This document shows positions 1 to 9,000 of a stretch of 45,701 nt of DNA, one piece after another; positions within the stretch are counted from its first letter, which is position 1; every line of letters begins with the position of its first letter. The DNA is from DATKCN01 sp035513175 (GTDB lineage Bacteria > Chloroflexota > Chloroflexia > Thermomicrobiales > CFX8): contig DATKCN010000102.1 of the NCBI GenBank assembly GCA_035513175.1, positions 1-45,701 of the forward strand, given 5' to 3'. A program made the position numbers and the translations under genes. The notes beneath the pieces were generated by a model, which was not told where the DNA came from, did not search any database, and saw only the letters and a program-made list of their open reading frames with translations.

Positions 1-313
1 AGGACCATACCGAGCGTGCCGCCTGACGCGATCAACGATGTTGCCCCGCGGCTCTTCCAGACCCTGGAGAGTTCGCCAATCGTCCGGTCACCTATCCGCG
101 GCATACGTTCCATGCTCCATCACGACAGCCGGCATCGCCCGGCGTGACAGCCCACGCCAGCCTCGGGGTAACGTATCACAAGAACGCGTTTCTGCCTATT
201 CCAGCAGGGCGTTTCGCGCCGTCGAGAGCGTGGCCGCGTGTATGATTCTCGGCTAGACGCTGCGATTCCAACGCGTCCCGGCCCGGTCGACTGTTCAAGC
301 TGGAGCGTTACCG
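1..313. other. Window edge and upstream region, no supportable gene
   Basis: Two forward frames are open from the first base (to 147 and 256) and a third closes at 24-26, so the tail of an upstream gene may be here, but nothing in the translations is recognisable. TATGAT at 241-246 is a plausible -10 box for the lipoprotein gene at 314, about 60 nt before its start. No convincing -35 element is visible. Confidence 0.4.
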
Positions 314-760
314 ATGCGTGTCGCCATTCTCGTTCTGTTCGTGTTCATGGCCTGTCTACTCGCGTCATGCGGGGGCGAGGTGGACACGAGCGACGCCGAA
401 GCCTCCGTCCGTCTGAGGCTCGAACAGCTCAGCCGCGGGGAGTATGGCAAGGCATGGGACACGCTCCACCCCGCGCATCAGGAAATCGTCTCGCGCCAGA
501 AATTCATTGAGTGTGGCCGCGAGCTCGCGCTTCAGCGCGATCCATCGGTCGACTCGATCATCATCATCGACGCTCGACAACAAACTAAAGAAATTGTCTG
601 GATCGGCGAGGTTGAGGTCATCGAGGTCGAGGTCGATTGGCGGACCGGCGAGAACCTGCGACGCTCGATAGACGACGTTATCGAGGTGGACAGCGCCTGG
701 CGCTGGGTAATCGGGGAGCCGGCATTGCGCGCATTCCAGAGCGGCGTCTGCCCCGCTTGA
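314..760 (+). CDS. Small secreted lipoprotein, unknown function
   Basis: This is a 148-residue protein with a lipoprotein signal peptide. A short hydrophobic stretch (ILVLFVFMACLLASC) ends in the lipobox LASC, so the mature protein should begin at Cys19 and be anchored to the outer face of the cytoplasmic membrane. The mature part is acidic. The order of helices and strands (DAEASVRLRLEQLSRGEYGKAW early, then an Ile/Val-rich stretch) resembles small NTF2-like or DUF4878-type lipoproteins, but no diagnostic motif is present, so this is a guess. The ATG is preceded by GGAG at a suitable distance. It sits alone ahead of rlmN on the same strand. Its frame is clean and GC-rich at third positions, which supports a real gene. 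Confidence 0.75.
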   Translation: MRVAILVLFVFMACLLASCGGEVDTSDAEASVRLRLEQLSRGEYGKAWDTLHPAHQEIVSRQKFIECGRELALQRDPSVDSIIIIDARQQTKEIVWIGEVEVIEVEVDWRTGENLRRSIDDVIEVDSAWRWVIGEPALRAFQSGVCPA

Positions 761-853
761 TCACGGCGAACCACCCGCGCACCCCCGTTCAACGCGCGTG
801 TCAACGCGCGTTCGAGCGATCGATGTACTGAACATAATCGCAACGCAGGATGG

Positions 854-866
854 TATGATCACCTGA
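854..866 (+). promoter_or_regulatory. -10 box for leaderless rlmN transcript
   Basis: TATGAT at 854-859 lies 6 nt before the rlmN ATG at 866. This is the distance expected if transcription starts at or next to the A of the start codon. There is no Shine-Dalgarno sequence in the gap. No good -35 is visible. Confidence 0.45.
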
Positions 867-2002
867 TGAATACTGCAGTTTCCACCGCGCACACGCCAGT
901 TGACATGGATATTGAGCCTGCGTCCTTGAACGCACGATTCCGGCCGCATGGCGTCTTCGAAATGACGCTGGATGAGCTGTCCGCGTGGTTCGCGGAGCGC
1001 GGAGTTCCGTCGTACCGGGCCAGGCAGGTGTTCCAGCCGCTATACCGGCAGCTGGCGACCAGCTACGATGAAATGACGGCGCTGCCGGTCGAGCTCAGGC
1101 AGCGCTTGCAGGACGAATTGCCGCTGGAGATGCTGGCGCCGGTTCAGGAACTGGCGACTGACGACGGCGAGACGGTCAAGGTGCTCTACCGCACGCCTGA
1201 CGCGCAAACCCTCGAAACGGTGCTGATGTTCTATCCGGAGCGCGCGACCGTATGTGTGTCGTGCCAGGTCGGTTGCGCGGTCGGCTGCTCGTTCTGCGCG
1301 ACCGGGCTAATGGGACTGCATCGCAACCTCAGCGCGGGCGAGATGGTGGCTCAGGTCGTCGACGCCGCTCGACGCTCCCGCGCGCAGGGGCGACCGCTCA
1401 CGAACCTCGTGATGATGGGCATGGGCGAGCCGTTTCACAACTATGCCGCGATGATGAAGATGATCGCGATCATCAACGACCCGGAGGGGATGGGCTTCGG
1501 CGCGCGGCGGATCACGGTGTCGACGTCCGGCGTCGTGCCGTTCATCGACCGGCTGGCCGAAGAGCCGTATCAGGTCAACCTCGCGATCTCGATCCATTCC
1601 GCGAACGACGAGCTGCGTTCGAGCCTCGTGCCGCTCAATCGCCGCTGGCCGCTGGCCGAACTGATCGCCGCCGTCCGCCGCTATATCGGCGTGACGCACC
1701 GGCGCGTGTCGTTCGAGTACGCGCTCATTTCGACGGTCAACGACCGCGACCAGGACGCGTTGCAGCTTGCGGCGCTGCTGCGCGGCCTTCTGTGCCACGT
1801 CAACGTCATCCCGCTGAATCCAACACCCGCCACGCCCTTCGAGCGCCCCTCCGCCGAGCGCATCGAACACTTTGCCGGCGTCCTTCGAGAGGCGGGGATC
1901 CCAGCGACCGTGCGTTACTCCCGAGGGGTTGAGATCGCGGCCGCGTGCGGTCAGCTTCGGGTCGAACACGAGCAGCGTGAGCAGGCCATCGGGGGTTCCT
2001 GA
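866..2002 (+). CDS. rlmN: 23S rRNA (adenine2503-C2)-methyltransferase / tRNA A37 methyltransferase RlmN
   Basis: A radical-SAM methyltransferase of 378 residues that makes 2-methyladenosine at A2503 of 23S rRNA and, in studied species, at A37 of some tRNAs. The N-terminal part (about 30-100) is the small RNA-binding domain. The radical-SAM cluster motif is C137-x3-C141-x2-C144. The GMGEP segment for SAM binding follows near residue 190. The C-terminal cysteine in AACGQL (C361) matches the catalytic cysteine that carries the methyl intermediate. Length is normal for the family. The ATG is preceded by a TATGAT box at 6 nt and no Shine-Dalgarno, so the message is probably leaderless. It is convergent with the FAD/Fe-S dehydrogenase gene. 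Housekeeping function; identity is certain. Confidence 0.97.
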   Translation: MNTAVSTAHTPVDMDIEPASLNARFRPHGVFEMTLDELSAWFAERGVPSYRARQVFQPLYRQLATSYDEMTALPVELRQRLQDELPLEMLAPVQELATDDGETVKVLYRTPDAQTLETVLMFYPERATVCVSCQVGCAVGCSFCATGLMGLHRNLSAGEMVAQVVDAARRSRAQGRPLTNLVMMGMGEPFHNYAAMMKMIAIINDPEGMGFGARRITVSTSGVVPFIDRLAEEPYQVNLAISIHSANDELRSSLVPLNRRWPLAELIAAVRRYIGVTHRRVSFEYALISTVNDRDQDALQLAALLRGLLCHVNVIPLNPTPATPFERPSAERIEHFAGVLREAGIPATVRYSRGVEIAAACGQLRVEHEQREQAIGGS

Positions 2003-2065
2003 CACGCAACGGGAGTACGGCGTCGCCGCCGCCGAATCGCGGCGTGGGCCACGCACGACGCGAGC

Positions 2066-2090
2066 CTCCCAGGCACGCGGCCCGTGGGAG
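2066..2090 (+). terminator. Hairpin after rlmN, weak terminator candidate
   Basis: CTCCCA at 2066-2071 pairs with TGGGAG at 2085-2090 over a 13-nt GC-rich loop. It lies between convergent genes. There is no T-tract, so termination by this hairpin alone is doubtful. Confidence 0.3.
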
Positions 2091-2117
2091 TATCGCAACG
2101 GGCAGCATGATGCTACG

Positions 2118-2153
2118 CCGCCAATTGGCGGTGTAAGGTATTGGCGGTCTAAG
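2118..2153. repeat. 14-bp palindrome overlapping a 14-bp direct repeat
   Basis: CCGCCAATTGGCGG (2118-2131) is a perfect palindrome. ATTGGCGGTGTAAG (2124-2137) recurs as ATTGGCGGTCTAAG (2140-2153) with one mismatch and a 16-nt period. It sits in the gap between the convergent ends of rlmN and the dehydrogenase gene, so it is not in an obvious promoter. Confidence 0.5.
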
Positions 2154-2215
2154 TCGCTCAAGTCATACTTGCGTTTAGTCGACGTCGCGCACGCGTGATC
2201 GCGCGCTCGGCGGAA

Positions 2216-5164
2216 CTACGCAGACGGCGTCCACACATGTCCAGGTTTCACCTGCTCCGCGAGCACCTCGGCGATGTGCGTTACCGTGCGGTCCGTGAAG
2301 TGCTCTATCTGTTGGCGGCACGACACCCCTGCGACGGCGATGGTCGTCTCCGTGGACGCATTCCGCACCCGTGGGAACAGTCGCTCCTCGCCCACTTTGC
2401 GTGACACGTCGTAGTGCTCTGTCTCGTATCCGAACGAGCCCGCCATGCCGCAGCAGCCCGCGCCGGAGTCGAAGGCGTTCAGCCCTGCCCGCTTCAGCAC
2501 TGCCATCGACGGAGCCATGCCAATCAGCGCCTTCTGGTGGCAGTGTCCGTGGAACAGCACATCGCGCCCCTCAGCACGCCACTCGATGCCGACGCCGTCA
2601 GAGGCCGCGAGGCGTTGCAGGAACTCATCAATCATGAACGAGTTGGCCCCGACCACGGCCGCGTCGTCGTCTCCCGGCAACAGGTCGATGTACTCGTCGC
2701 GGAACATCAACACGCAGCTCGGCTCGGAGCCGACGACCGGCACTCCCTTCCGGGCGTAGGGCGCAAGGACCTTGACATTCGCCCGCGCCAGCTTGCGGGC
2801 CGCGTCGACCAGACCCTTGGAATACATCGGACGGCCGCAACATGAGCGGCGCGTCTCAACGACCACCTCGAACCCCGCCGCCTCCAGTAGCCTCACGACA
2901 GCGCGTCCGACACGCGGATAGTTGTACGTCGCGAACGTGTCATGGAAATAGACCGCCTGCCCGCGGGTGACGCGTCGCGCCCGCTCCGCTTCACGATGCT
3001 GCTTGTGCCGCTTCCACCATGCCTCGAACGTCTCATCGGCAAAGCGGGACATGTGCCGCTCCGGATGCACCCCCATCTTCGACAGCGCTGCCCGGCCAGC
3101 ACGCGACCCCAGCGTCAGATTCGCCAGCGCGGGCAACCGGGACGCCAGCTTCGAGCTCTGATGCACCGCGCCGAACATCCGCGTTCGGTGGTCGACGCCG
3201 TGCGCGTCGTGATATTGCGCCAGAAACTCGGTCTTGATCTTTGCCATGTCGACGCTGGATGGGCATTCCGTCTTGCAGGCCTTGCAGGACAGGCACAGGT
3301 CCAGCACGTCGTAAACCTGGGGACTGGTCATCTCCTCCGGCATGAACATCCGGCCGGCCAGCGCGTTGCGCAGCGCGTTGGCGCGGGCGCGGGTCGTGTC
3401 CATCTCGTCGCGTGTCGCCATGTAGGACGGACACATCGTCCCGGCTCCGATTTTGCGGCAGACGCCCGCTCCATTGCACATCTCGATCGCGCGGGCGAAG
3501 CCGCCCTCGCGGGAGAAGTCGAGATGCGTCGTGATGTCCGCCGTCGCGTACTCAGCGCCAAAGCGCAGGCTCTCGACCATCGGCGGCGCGTCGACGACCT
3601 TGCCGGGATTCATGATTCCATGCGGGTCGAAGATGTCCTTGAATTCCCGCATCGCCGCGTACAGCTCCGGCCCGAAGATCTTCTCGTTCAATTCCGAGCG
3701 TTGCAGCCCATCGCCGTGTTCGCCACTCATCACGCCGCTGAAGCGGCGCGCCATCTCGGCGGCCGCGCGAGTGATCTCATCCATGGCCTGCACGCCGTCG
3801 GCTGCCTTGAGATTGATCAGCGGGCGGATATGCAGGCAGCCAGCGCTGGCGTGCGCGTAGTACGCGGCCACCGTCCCGTAATCGGCGCACAGCTGCTTGA
3901 TCTCAGCGACGTACTCTGCCAGGTGTTCGACTGGCACCGACACATCCTCGATGCCGGGAATCGGCTTGGCGTCTCCCTTTATGCTCATCAGCAGACCAAG
4001 CCCGGCCTTGCGCACTGACCAGACGTCCGCCTGCTGCGTCGCGTCAGTGGCGCGGATCATCTCCTCGCGTGGCAGCATCGAATTCGCCCGCAGATGCCAT
4101 TCCAGCTTGTCGAGCTGATCGCGCAGTTGCTCATCGGTCTCACCATAGAACTCGACCGCCAGCACCGCTTCCGGGCTGCCCCGGATGTATGCAATCTGGC
4201 TCGCGAAGCCCGGTTGTTGGCGCGTCAGCTCGATCAGCATGCGGTCCATCAGCTCGATGGCTGAGGGATTCGTCTCAAGAATGGTCGTCGTCGTCGCCAT
4301 CGCTTCGACGAGATCTTCGAATTGCAGGATTGCGAGGGCCGTCTTCGTCGGTGTAGGAACCAGTTCAAGCGTCGCCTCCAGCGTCGTCGCCAGCGTCCCC
4401 TCGGAGGAGACGACGAGCCGGGCCGGATTCAGCTCCGGCTTCAGGAATTGATCGAGCGAGTAACCGGTCGCGCGGCGCCAGTGGCGGGGAAAATCGCGGG
4501 CGATGATCGGGCTGTGCTTTTCCTGAAACGCCAGCAGCTTCGCCATCAACCGGCCGGTCGGATCGTCCTGTCCCGCCCGGTCGACGGCGCTCGGGTCGAG
4601 CGTGATCCGGCTGCCGTCCGGCAGGATGACGACAGCCTGCCTGACGTGGTCCGACGTCATGCCGTACAAAATCGAATGCGCGCCCGACGAGTTGTTGCCG
4701 ATTACCCCGCCGATGGTGGCGCGGTTGCCCGACGACGGATCGGGACCGAACATGAGTCCGTGCTTCTTGAGCCCGGTGTTGAGCAGGTCGAGATTGATGC
4801 CCGGCTGCACGCGAACAGCGCGCTCCTCGATGTTGAGGTCCAGCACATTCGCCATGTACTTCGAGAAGTCAATGACGAGCGAGTGCCCAACCGTCTGACC
4901 AGCCAGCGCCGACCCCCCACCGCGCGGCAGGATCGAAATGCCGTGCTTCGCGGCCAGCTCGATCGCGGCGTGCGCGTCGTCGTTATGTCTTGGAATAACG
5001 ACGCCGACCGGCTCAATCTGATAGTTGCTGGCGTCGGTCGAATACAGCATGCGCGAGACACGGTCGAACCGGACCTCCCCGTCGATGCGTCCCCGCAACT
5101 CCGCTTCGAGCATGATCTCCGCCGCATTCGACGGCAGCGCCGCCGGAGAAAATGTCGTCGCCAT
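2216..5164 (-). CDS. Fused FAD-linked oxidase / Fe-S dehydrogenase, glycolate or D-lactate type
   Basis: This 982-residue protein joins GlcD-like and GlcF-like parts in one chain, as in D-lactate dehydrogenases of the YdiJ type (about 1,000 residues). It should oxidise a 2-hydroxyacid (D-lactate, glycolate or D-2-hydroxyglutarate) and pass electrons through Fe-S centres to the quinone pool. The FAD-binding (PCMH) domain has LPRGGGSALAGQTVG at about 79-93, followed by the FAD-oxidase C-terminal domain to about 500. Two ferredoxin-like cysteine clusters lie near residues 562 (CNGAGVC...CP) and 622 (CLSCKACKTECP). Two CCG-type motifs follow near 771 (SCCGRP) and 906 (GCCGMAGSFGYE). The frame runs open upstream to 5758, but MATTFSP at 5164 is the natural start because the upstream residues are low-complexity and overlap the divergent gene. 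The exact substrate cannot be told. Confidence 0.92.
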   Translation of the reverse strand: MATTFSPAALPSNAAEIMLEAELRGRIDGEVRFDRVSRMLYSTDASNYQIEPVGVVIPRHNDDAHAAIELAAKHGISILPRGGGSALAGQTVGHSLVIDFSKYMANVLDLNIEERAVRVQPGINLDLLNTGLKKHGLMFGPDPSSGNRATIGGVIGNNSSGAHSILYGMTSDHVRQAVVILPDGSRITLDPSAVDRAGQDDPTGRLMAKLLAFQEKHSPIIARDFPRHWRRATGYSLDQFLKPELNPARLVVSSEGTLATTLEATLELVPTPTKTALAILQFEDLVEAMATTTTILETNPSAIELMDRMLIELTRQQPGFASQIAYIRGSPEAVLAVEFYGETDEQLRDQLDKLEWHLRANSMLPREEMIRATDATQQADVWSVRKAGLGLLMSIKGDAKPIPGIEDVSVPVEHLAEYVAEIKQLCADYGTVAAYYAHASAGCLHIRPLINLKAADGVQAMDEITRAAAEMARRFSGVMSGEHGDGLQRSELNEKIFGPELYAAMREFKDIFDPHGIMNPGKVVDAPPMVESLRFGAEYATADITTHLDFSREGGFARAIEMCNGAGVCRKIGAGTMCPSYMATRDEMDTTRARANALRNALAGRMFMPEEMTSPQVYDVLDLCLSCKACKTECPSSVDMAKIKTEFLAQYHDAHGVDHRTRMFGAVHQSSKLASRLPALANLTLGSRAGRAALSKMGVHPERHMSRFADETFEAWWKRHKQHREAERARRVTRGQAVYFHDTFATYNYPRVGRAVVRLLEAAGFEVVVETRRSCCGRPMYSKGLVDAARKLARANVKVLAPYARKGVPVVGSEPSCVLMFRDEYIDLLPGDDDAAVVGANSFMIDEFLQRLAASDGVGIEWRAEGRDVLFHGHCHQKALIGMAPSMAVLKRAGLNAFDSGAGCCGMAGSFGYETEHYDVSRKVGEERLFPRVRNASTETTIAVAGVSCRQQIEHFTDRTVTHIAEVLAEQVKPGHVWTPSA

Positions 5165-5220
5165 GTCGTTCAAGGGTCTCCAATCGCGACGCAACCACAT
5201 GAGTCGCGGCATTCGCTGGC

Positions 5221-5229
5221 AGTGTACCA
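5221..5229 (-). promoter_or_regulatory. Extended -10 candidate for the FAD/Fe-S dehydrogenase gene
   Basis: On the minus strand TGG-TACACT (TACACT = 5226-5221) forms an extended -10 (TGnTAnnnT). It would give a leader of about 50 nt before the ATG at 5164. No -35 is recognisable. Confidence 0.3.
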
Positions 5230-5322
5230 CCGGCTTCCGGCCATCCCGTGTCGCCCTGAATGTGAGGAGAATCGCCCTCGCTGCGGCAACCGCGCGCGTT
5301 AATGTGCGAGGATTGAGCCTGA

Positions 5323-5346
5323 CTTGCTGCAGCAAGGGAGGCACAC
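5323..5346 (+). promoter_or_regulatory. Strong RBS of the selenoprotein candidate, overlapped by a palindrome
   Basis: AAGGGAGG at 5334-5341 is a near-perfect Shine-Dalgarno sequence 5 nt before GTG 5347. It fixes the start of the gene upstream of the in-frame TGA at 5401. CTTGCTGCAGCAAG (5323-5336) is a perfect 14-bp palindrome whose 3' end overlaps the first bases of the Shine-Dalgarno. It could be a protein-binding site or a small RNA hairpin (CTTGC/GCAAG, loop TGCA). Confidence 0.6.
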
Positions 5347-5985
5347 GTGAGCGAACAGGTCGTTGGACCCATTCCAGTCGTCGTCTTCTCCGACTACGTC
5401 TGACCATACTGCTATATCGGCCAGGATCGGGTCGATCGATTGTCACGGGAGTACGACATCGATGTCGAATGGCGCGCGTTCCTGCTGCGCCCGGACACGC
5501 CGCCGGAAGGCATGCCGCACCCGTTGCCGCCCAACGTGAGGGCGCAACGCAGCGCGCCGATGCGCGAGATGGCGGCCAACGCAGGGCTGACGATCGTCGA
5601 CCGCGACTGGATCTCCAGCTCGCGGCTGGCGTTGGAGGCGTCCGAGTATGCCCGCCTGCGCGGAGCCTTCGAACCGTTCCACCGCGCCGTGTTCCACGCG
5701 TACTTCGCCGAGGGGCGTGACATCGGCTCAATCGACGTGCTGGCGGAGCTCGGCGCAAGCGTGGGGCTCGATCCGGAGGCGATGATCGAGACGGTTCAGC
5801 GCGGCGACTTCGCGCACCTGATTGATGAGGACGTGCTGTTGTCGTCCGATCTGGGCCTCACCGGCGTGCCCGCGTTCATCCTGGGCAACCGGGCCATCGT
5901 CGGCGCGCAGCCCTACGACGTCTTCGAGCAGGTCATGGGCATGCTTGGGGCGCGGAAGCGCACGGAAGAGCACGGCGCGACCTGA
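5347..5985 (+). CDS. DsbA/FrnE-family thiol oxidoreductase with in-frame TGA at the active site (probable selenoprotein)
   Basis: A 212-codon frame beginning at GTG 5347, behind a strong Shine-Dalgarno. Codon 19 is TGA (5401-5403) and codons 20-22 encode PYC. Preceding residues are VVVFSDYV, the beta-strand that leads into the CPxC active site of FrnE-like DsbA proteins, so TGA stands exactly for the first, nucleophilic cysteine: U19-P-Y-C22. After the TGA the same frame stays open to 5985 with normal DsbA features: a helical insertion, the cis-proline segment GVPAF near residue 180, and FEQVMGML at the end. Length suits the FrnE family (about 210-240). A hairpin with a GGU loop follows the TGA (see 5425-5437). 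FrnE-like proteins are cytoplasmic dithiol oxidoreductases/isomerases. The alternative is a nonsense mutation of a TGC/TGT codon. Initiation at TTG 5440 would lack the active site and has no Shine-Dalgarno. No selA, selB, selC or selD lies in this window. Confidence 0.82.
5425..5437 (+). promoter_or_regulatory. Candidate bacterial SECIS hairpin
   Basis: GATCG (5425-5429) pairs perfectly with CGATC (5433-5437) around a GGU loop (5430-5432). The loop begins 26 nt after the TGA. Bacterial SECIS elements lie just downstream of UGA, with a small apical loop starting with G at roughly 16-37 nt, so spacing and loop both fit. The lower stem is poor: bases flanking the 5-bp stem do not pair. Confidence 0.5.
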
Positions 5986-5987
5986 GG

Positions 5988-5996
5988 TGGTAGCAT
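5988..5996 (+). promoter_or_regulatory. Extended -10 candidate for smc
   Basis: TGG-TAGCAT (TAGCAT at 5991-5996) lies just after the stop of the DsbA-like gene and would give a leader of about 37 nt before the smc ATG. No -35 is visible. Confidence 0.25.
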
Positions 5997-6039
5997 CGAT
6001 GGTTGCCGATATCCGTTTTGGTCGTGGAAACGTGCTCGC

Positions 6040-9000
6040 ATGGGATTGCTGCTCAAGCAACTGGATATTCACGGTTTCAAGAGCTTCGCGACCCCGACGA
6101 CGTTCGTGTTCGATCGCGGAATCACCGCCATCATCGGACCGAATGGCTCCGGAAAGTCGAACGTCGCCGAGGCGCTACGCTGGGTGCTCGGCGAGCAGGG
6201 CCACGCCAACCTGCGCAGCCGCCGCACCGAGGATGTTATCTTCGCCGGGTCAGACAAACGGTCACAGCAGAGTCTCGCCGAGGTCACTCTCGTCCTCGAC
6301 AACAGCGACGGCAGCCTGCCTCTCGCGTTCAGCGAGGTCACCGTCTCGCGCCGCGCCTTTCGCTCGGGCGAAAGCCAATACCTGATCAACGGCGGGCGCG
6401 TGCGGCTCAAGGACGTGCAGCAGCTCGTCGCTCCGCTCGGGCAGGCATATACGATCATCGGTCAGGGGCTCGTCGACGCCGCGCTCAGCCAGCGCCCTGA
6501 GGAGCGTCGCGGGCTGTTCGAGCATGCTGCCGGAATCAGCGGCCTGCGCCTGCAGGCCAACGACGCGGAGCGCAGCCTTCTCGAGGCCATGAACAACGCG
6601 CAGCGGCTGCGTGACATCCTCGGCGAGCTGGAGCCTCGGGTTCGGTCGCTGGAGCGTTCCGCGCGGCTCGCCCGCGAGTACGGCGCCGTTCGCGATCGGC
6701 TGCGTTCCGCGCAGCGACTACAGTACGCGCATCAGTGGGCCGGGCTGTCGGAGCGTCTCGATGACGCCCAGCGCGCGCTGAAGCGCGCTGAGTCGGCCTG
6801 CGACGAGCAGTCGCAATCGCAGTCGCGGGTGACATCGCGGCTGAGCGAGCTGCGCGGAGGCGAGCGCCGCGTGCTCAACCAGATCGCTGCGCTCGAGGAG
6901 CAACTCCGATCTCACGAGCAGGAGCTGGTCCGCGCGCGCCACCAGCTCGATCTACTCGACACACGCTCGCGCGCGAACTCAGAGCGCGTTGCCGACCTGC
7001 GCGCGTCGCTGCTCCAGATGGAGCAGGAGCGCGCAGAGGCGCTCGCGGAGCTTGACGCACACCGCGTCGAGCTCTCCAACTTGATCGATCGCGCCGCGGC
7101 GATCGAACTGGAATTGCGCGAGCGTGACGCCGTTATCGCCGAAGCAACCGCCCGGCGGGAGGAGACACTCGCCAGCCTTGCGCACGCCGAACAACTGGTC
7201 ATCGACATCTCGCGCACGGCGGCCGGACTCGAAGGCCAGCTTCAGTCGCTCGTGGATCGGAAGGCGTCTCTTCAGCGCGAGCTGAGTCAGGTGGAAGCGC
7301 TCGAGAAGCGTGCTGACACGGATCGCGCCGAGCTGGAACGAACGGTCTCCGCGCAGTCGGACCGCGCGGAGGCCTTACGGGCCGCGCTCGACAACGTATT
7401 CGCGGCATCAGCGGCGATCGAGCGCCGAATCGCCGGGGAGCTGGAAAAAGCGCGAGACACGACGTCGAAGTCCGACCACGACGAACGGGAACTGGCGACG
7501 CTCCGCGCGCGGCTCGACGTGCTGGAACGAACGCATCTGAGTGGAGAAGGGCTCTACACAGGCGTTCGCGCGGTGTTGCGGGCCGTTCGCCGGGGCGCGT
7601 TCGACCTGCCCGGCCTGGTCGGCGTCCTCACCGAAACCATCGAAGTACCACCGCGCTACGAGGTGGCCGTCGAGGTCGCGCTCGGAGCGCACTTGCAGGA
7701 CATCGTCGTCCAGCGTTGGAGCGACGCGCGCGACGCGATCGACTACCTCAAGCGCGAAGGGGCCGGGCGAGCAACGTTCCAGCCGCTCGACACCGTGCGC
7801 GCCCCGCGCGCGCGGCGACTCGACGTCAGCGACCCGGACCTGCTCGGCATCGCGGCGAGCCTGATCGACCACACTTCCGACGTGGCGGTCGTCATCGAGC
7901 AACTTCTCGGAGGCACGCTGATCGTCACTGATCTCGACGCATCGCGCCGGCTCATTACTCAGCTCGACGGCTGGACGATCGTGACCCTGTCGGGCGAGAT
8001 TACCCGCCCCGCGGGCAGCGTCACCGGCGGGGCCAGAACTGCCGAGGCCGGGCTGCTGGCGCGCGAGCGCGAGCGCCGCTCGCTACCCGAGACGATCGCG
8101 GAAACCGACGCTCGGCTGACCGAGGCGCGCGAACAGGCGCGGGAGCAGGTTGCCCGACTCGACGCCCTGCGTCATGACCGCGATTCGCTAACTGCCACGG
8201 CCGAGGAGCAGCGGCGCGAGCTGAACTCGCTTCACACGGACATCGATCGGGCAGTACGCGACCTCGCCGTTCAGAAGGAGAATGTCGACCGGGGCCGGAG
8301 AAGGCTGGAAGAACTGACCGCGCGGTTGGACGAGCTGAACCGGACGGAAACGTCGACGAGGGGCGAGCTGACCTCGCTGACCGAACAGCGGGATGAACGA
8401 GCCGCTGAGGCGCGTCAGCTCCAAGCGTCGCTTCAATCCCACTCGATCGACAGCGATCCGCGGGCCGCCGACCTGCGCTCCGAGCTGGCCGCGGCGCGCG
8501 AGCGGATTCGATCGACTGAGTCACTGACCCGTCAGCTCACGGAGCGCGCTACGCGGCTCGAGCAGGCCATGCATGGCCGCGCGACGGAAGCTCAACGTCT
8601 CGCGGATTCGGAGGCAGAGCTCAATGACGAACGACGGCTCGCGAGGCTGGACATCCAGAGGCTGGAACTGCTCATCGCCACGCGCCGGGAGTCGCTGCCG
8701 CCATTACAGGGCGAGCAGGCCCGGTTGTCGGACGCCACAGGGGAGGCCGAGGTGGCGCTCGATCAGTCGATCGCCGCGCTACGTGAAGGCGAGCGGGAAC
8801 GTGACCGCGCCACACTGAACGTCGCTCGCGCGCAGGACGAGCGCGTGTTTCTCGTCGAGCGCATCCGCAACGACCTCGAGCTGGACGATCCGTCCGTGCT
8901 CGCGCGGGACGCGCGGGACCCGACGCCGGCGCCGGACGATCAGGAAATCGCCAGGTTACGCGAGCGGCTGCGGCGCATGGCTGTCGTCGGCCCGGACGTC

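Noticed and set aside
5165..5758. N-terminal extension of the FAD/Fe-S dehydrogenase
   Set aside because: The open frame continues on the minus strand, but it is Arg/Pro-rich, overlaps the divergent gene and has no family similarity.
5440..5985. Short gene from TTG 5440 as the whole DsbA-like protein
   Set aside because: It has no ribosome-binding site and lacks the active-site segment that the same frame encodes upstream, behind a strong Shine-Dalgarno.
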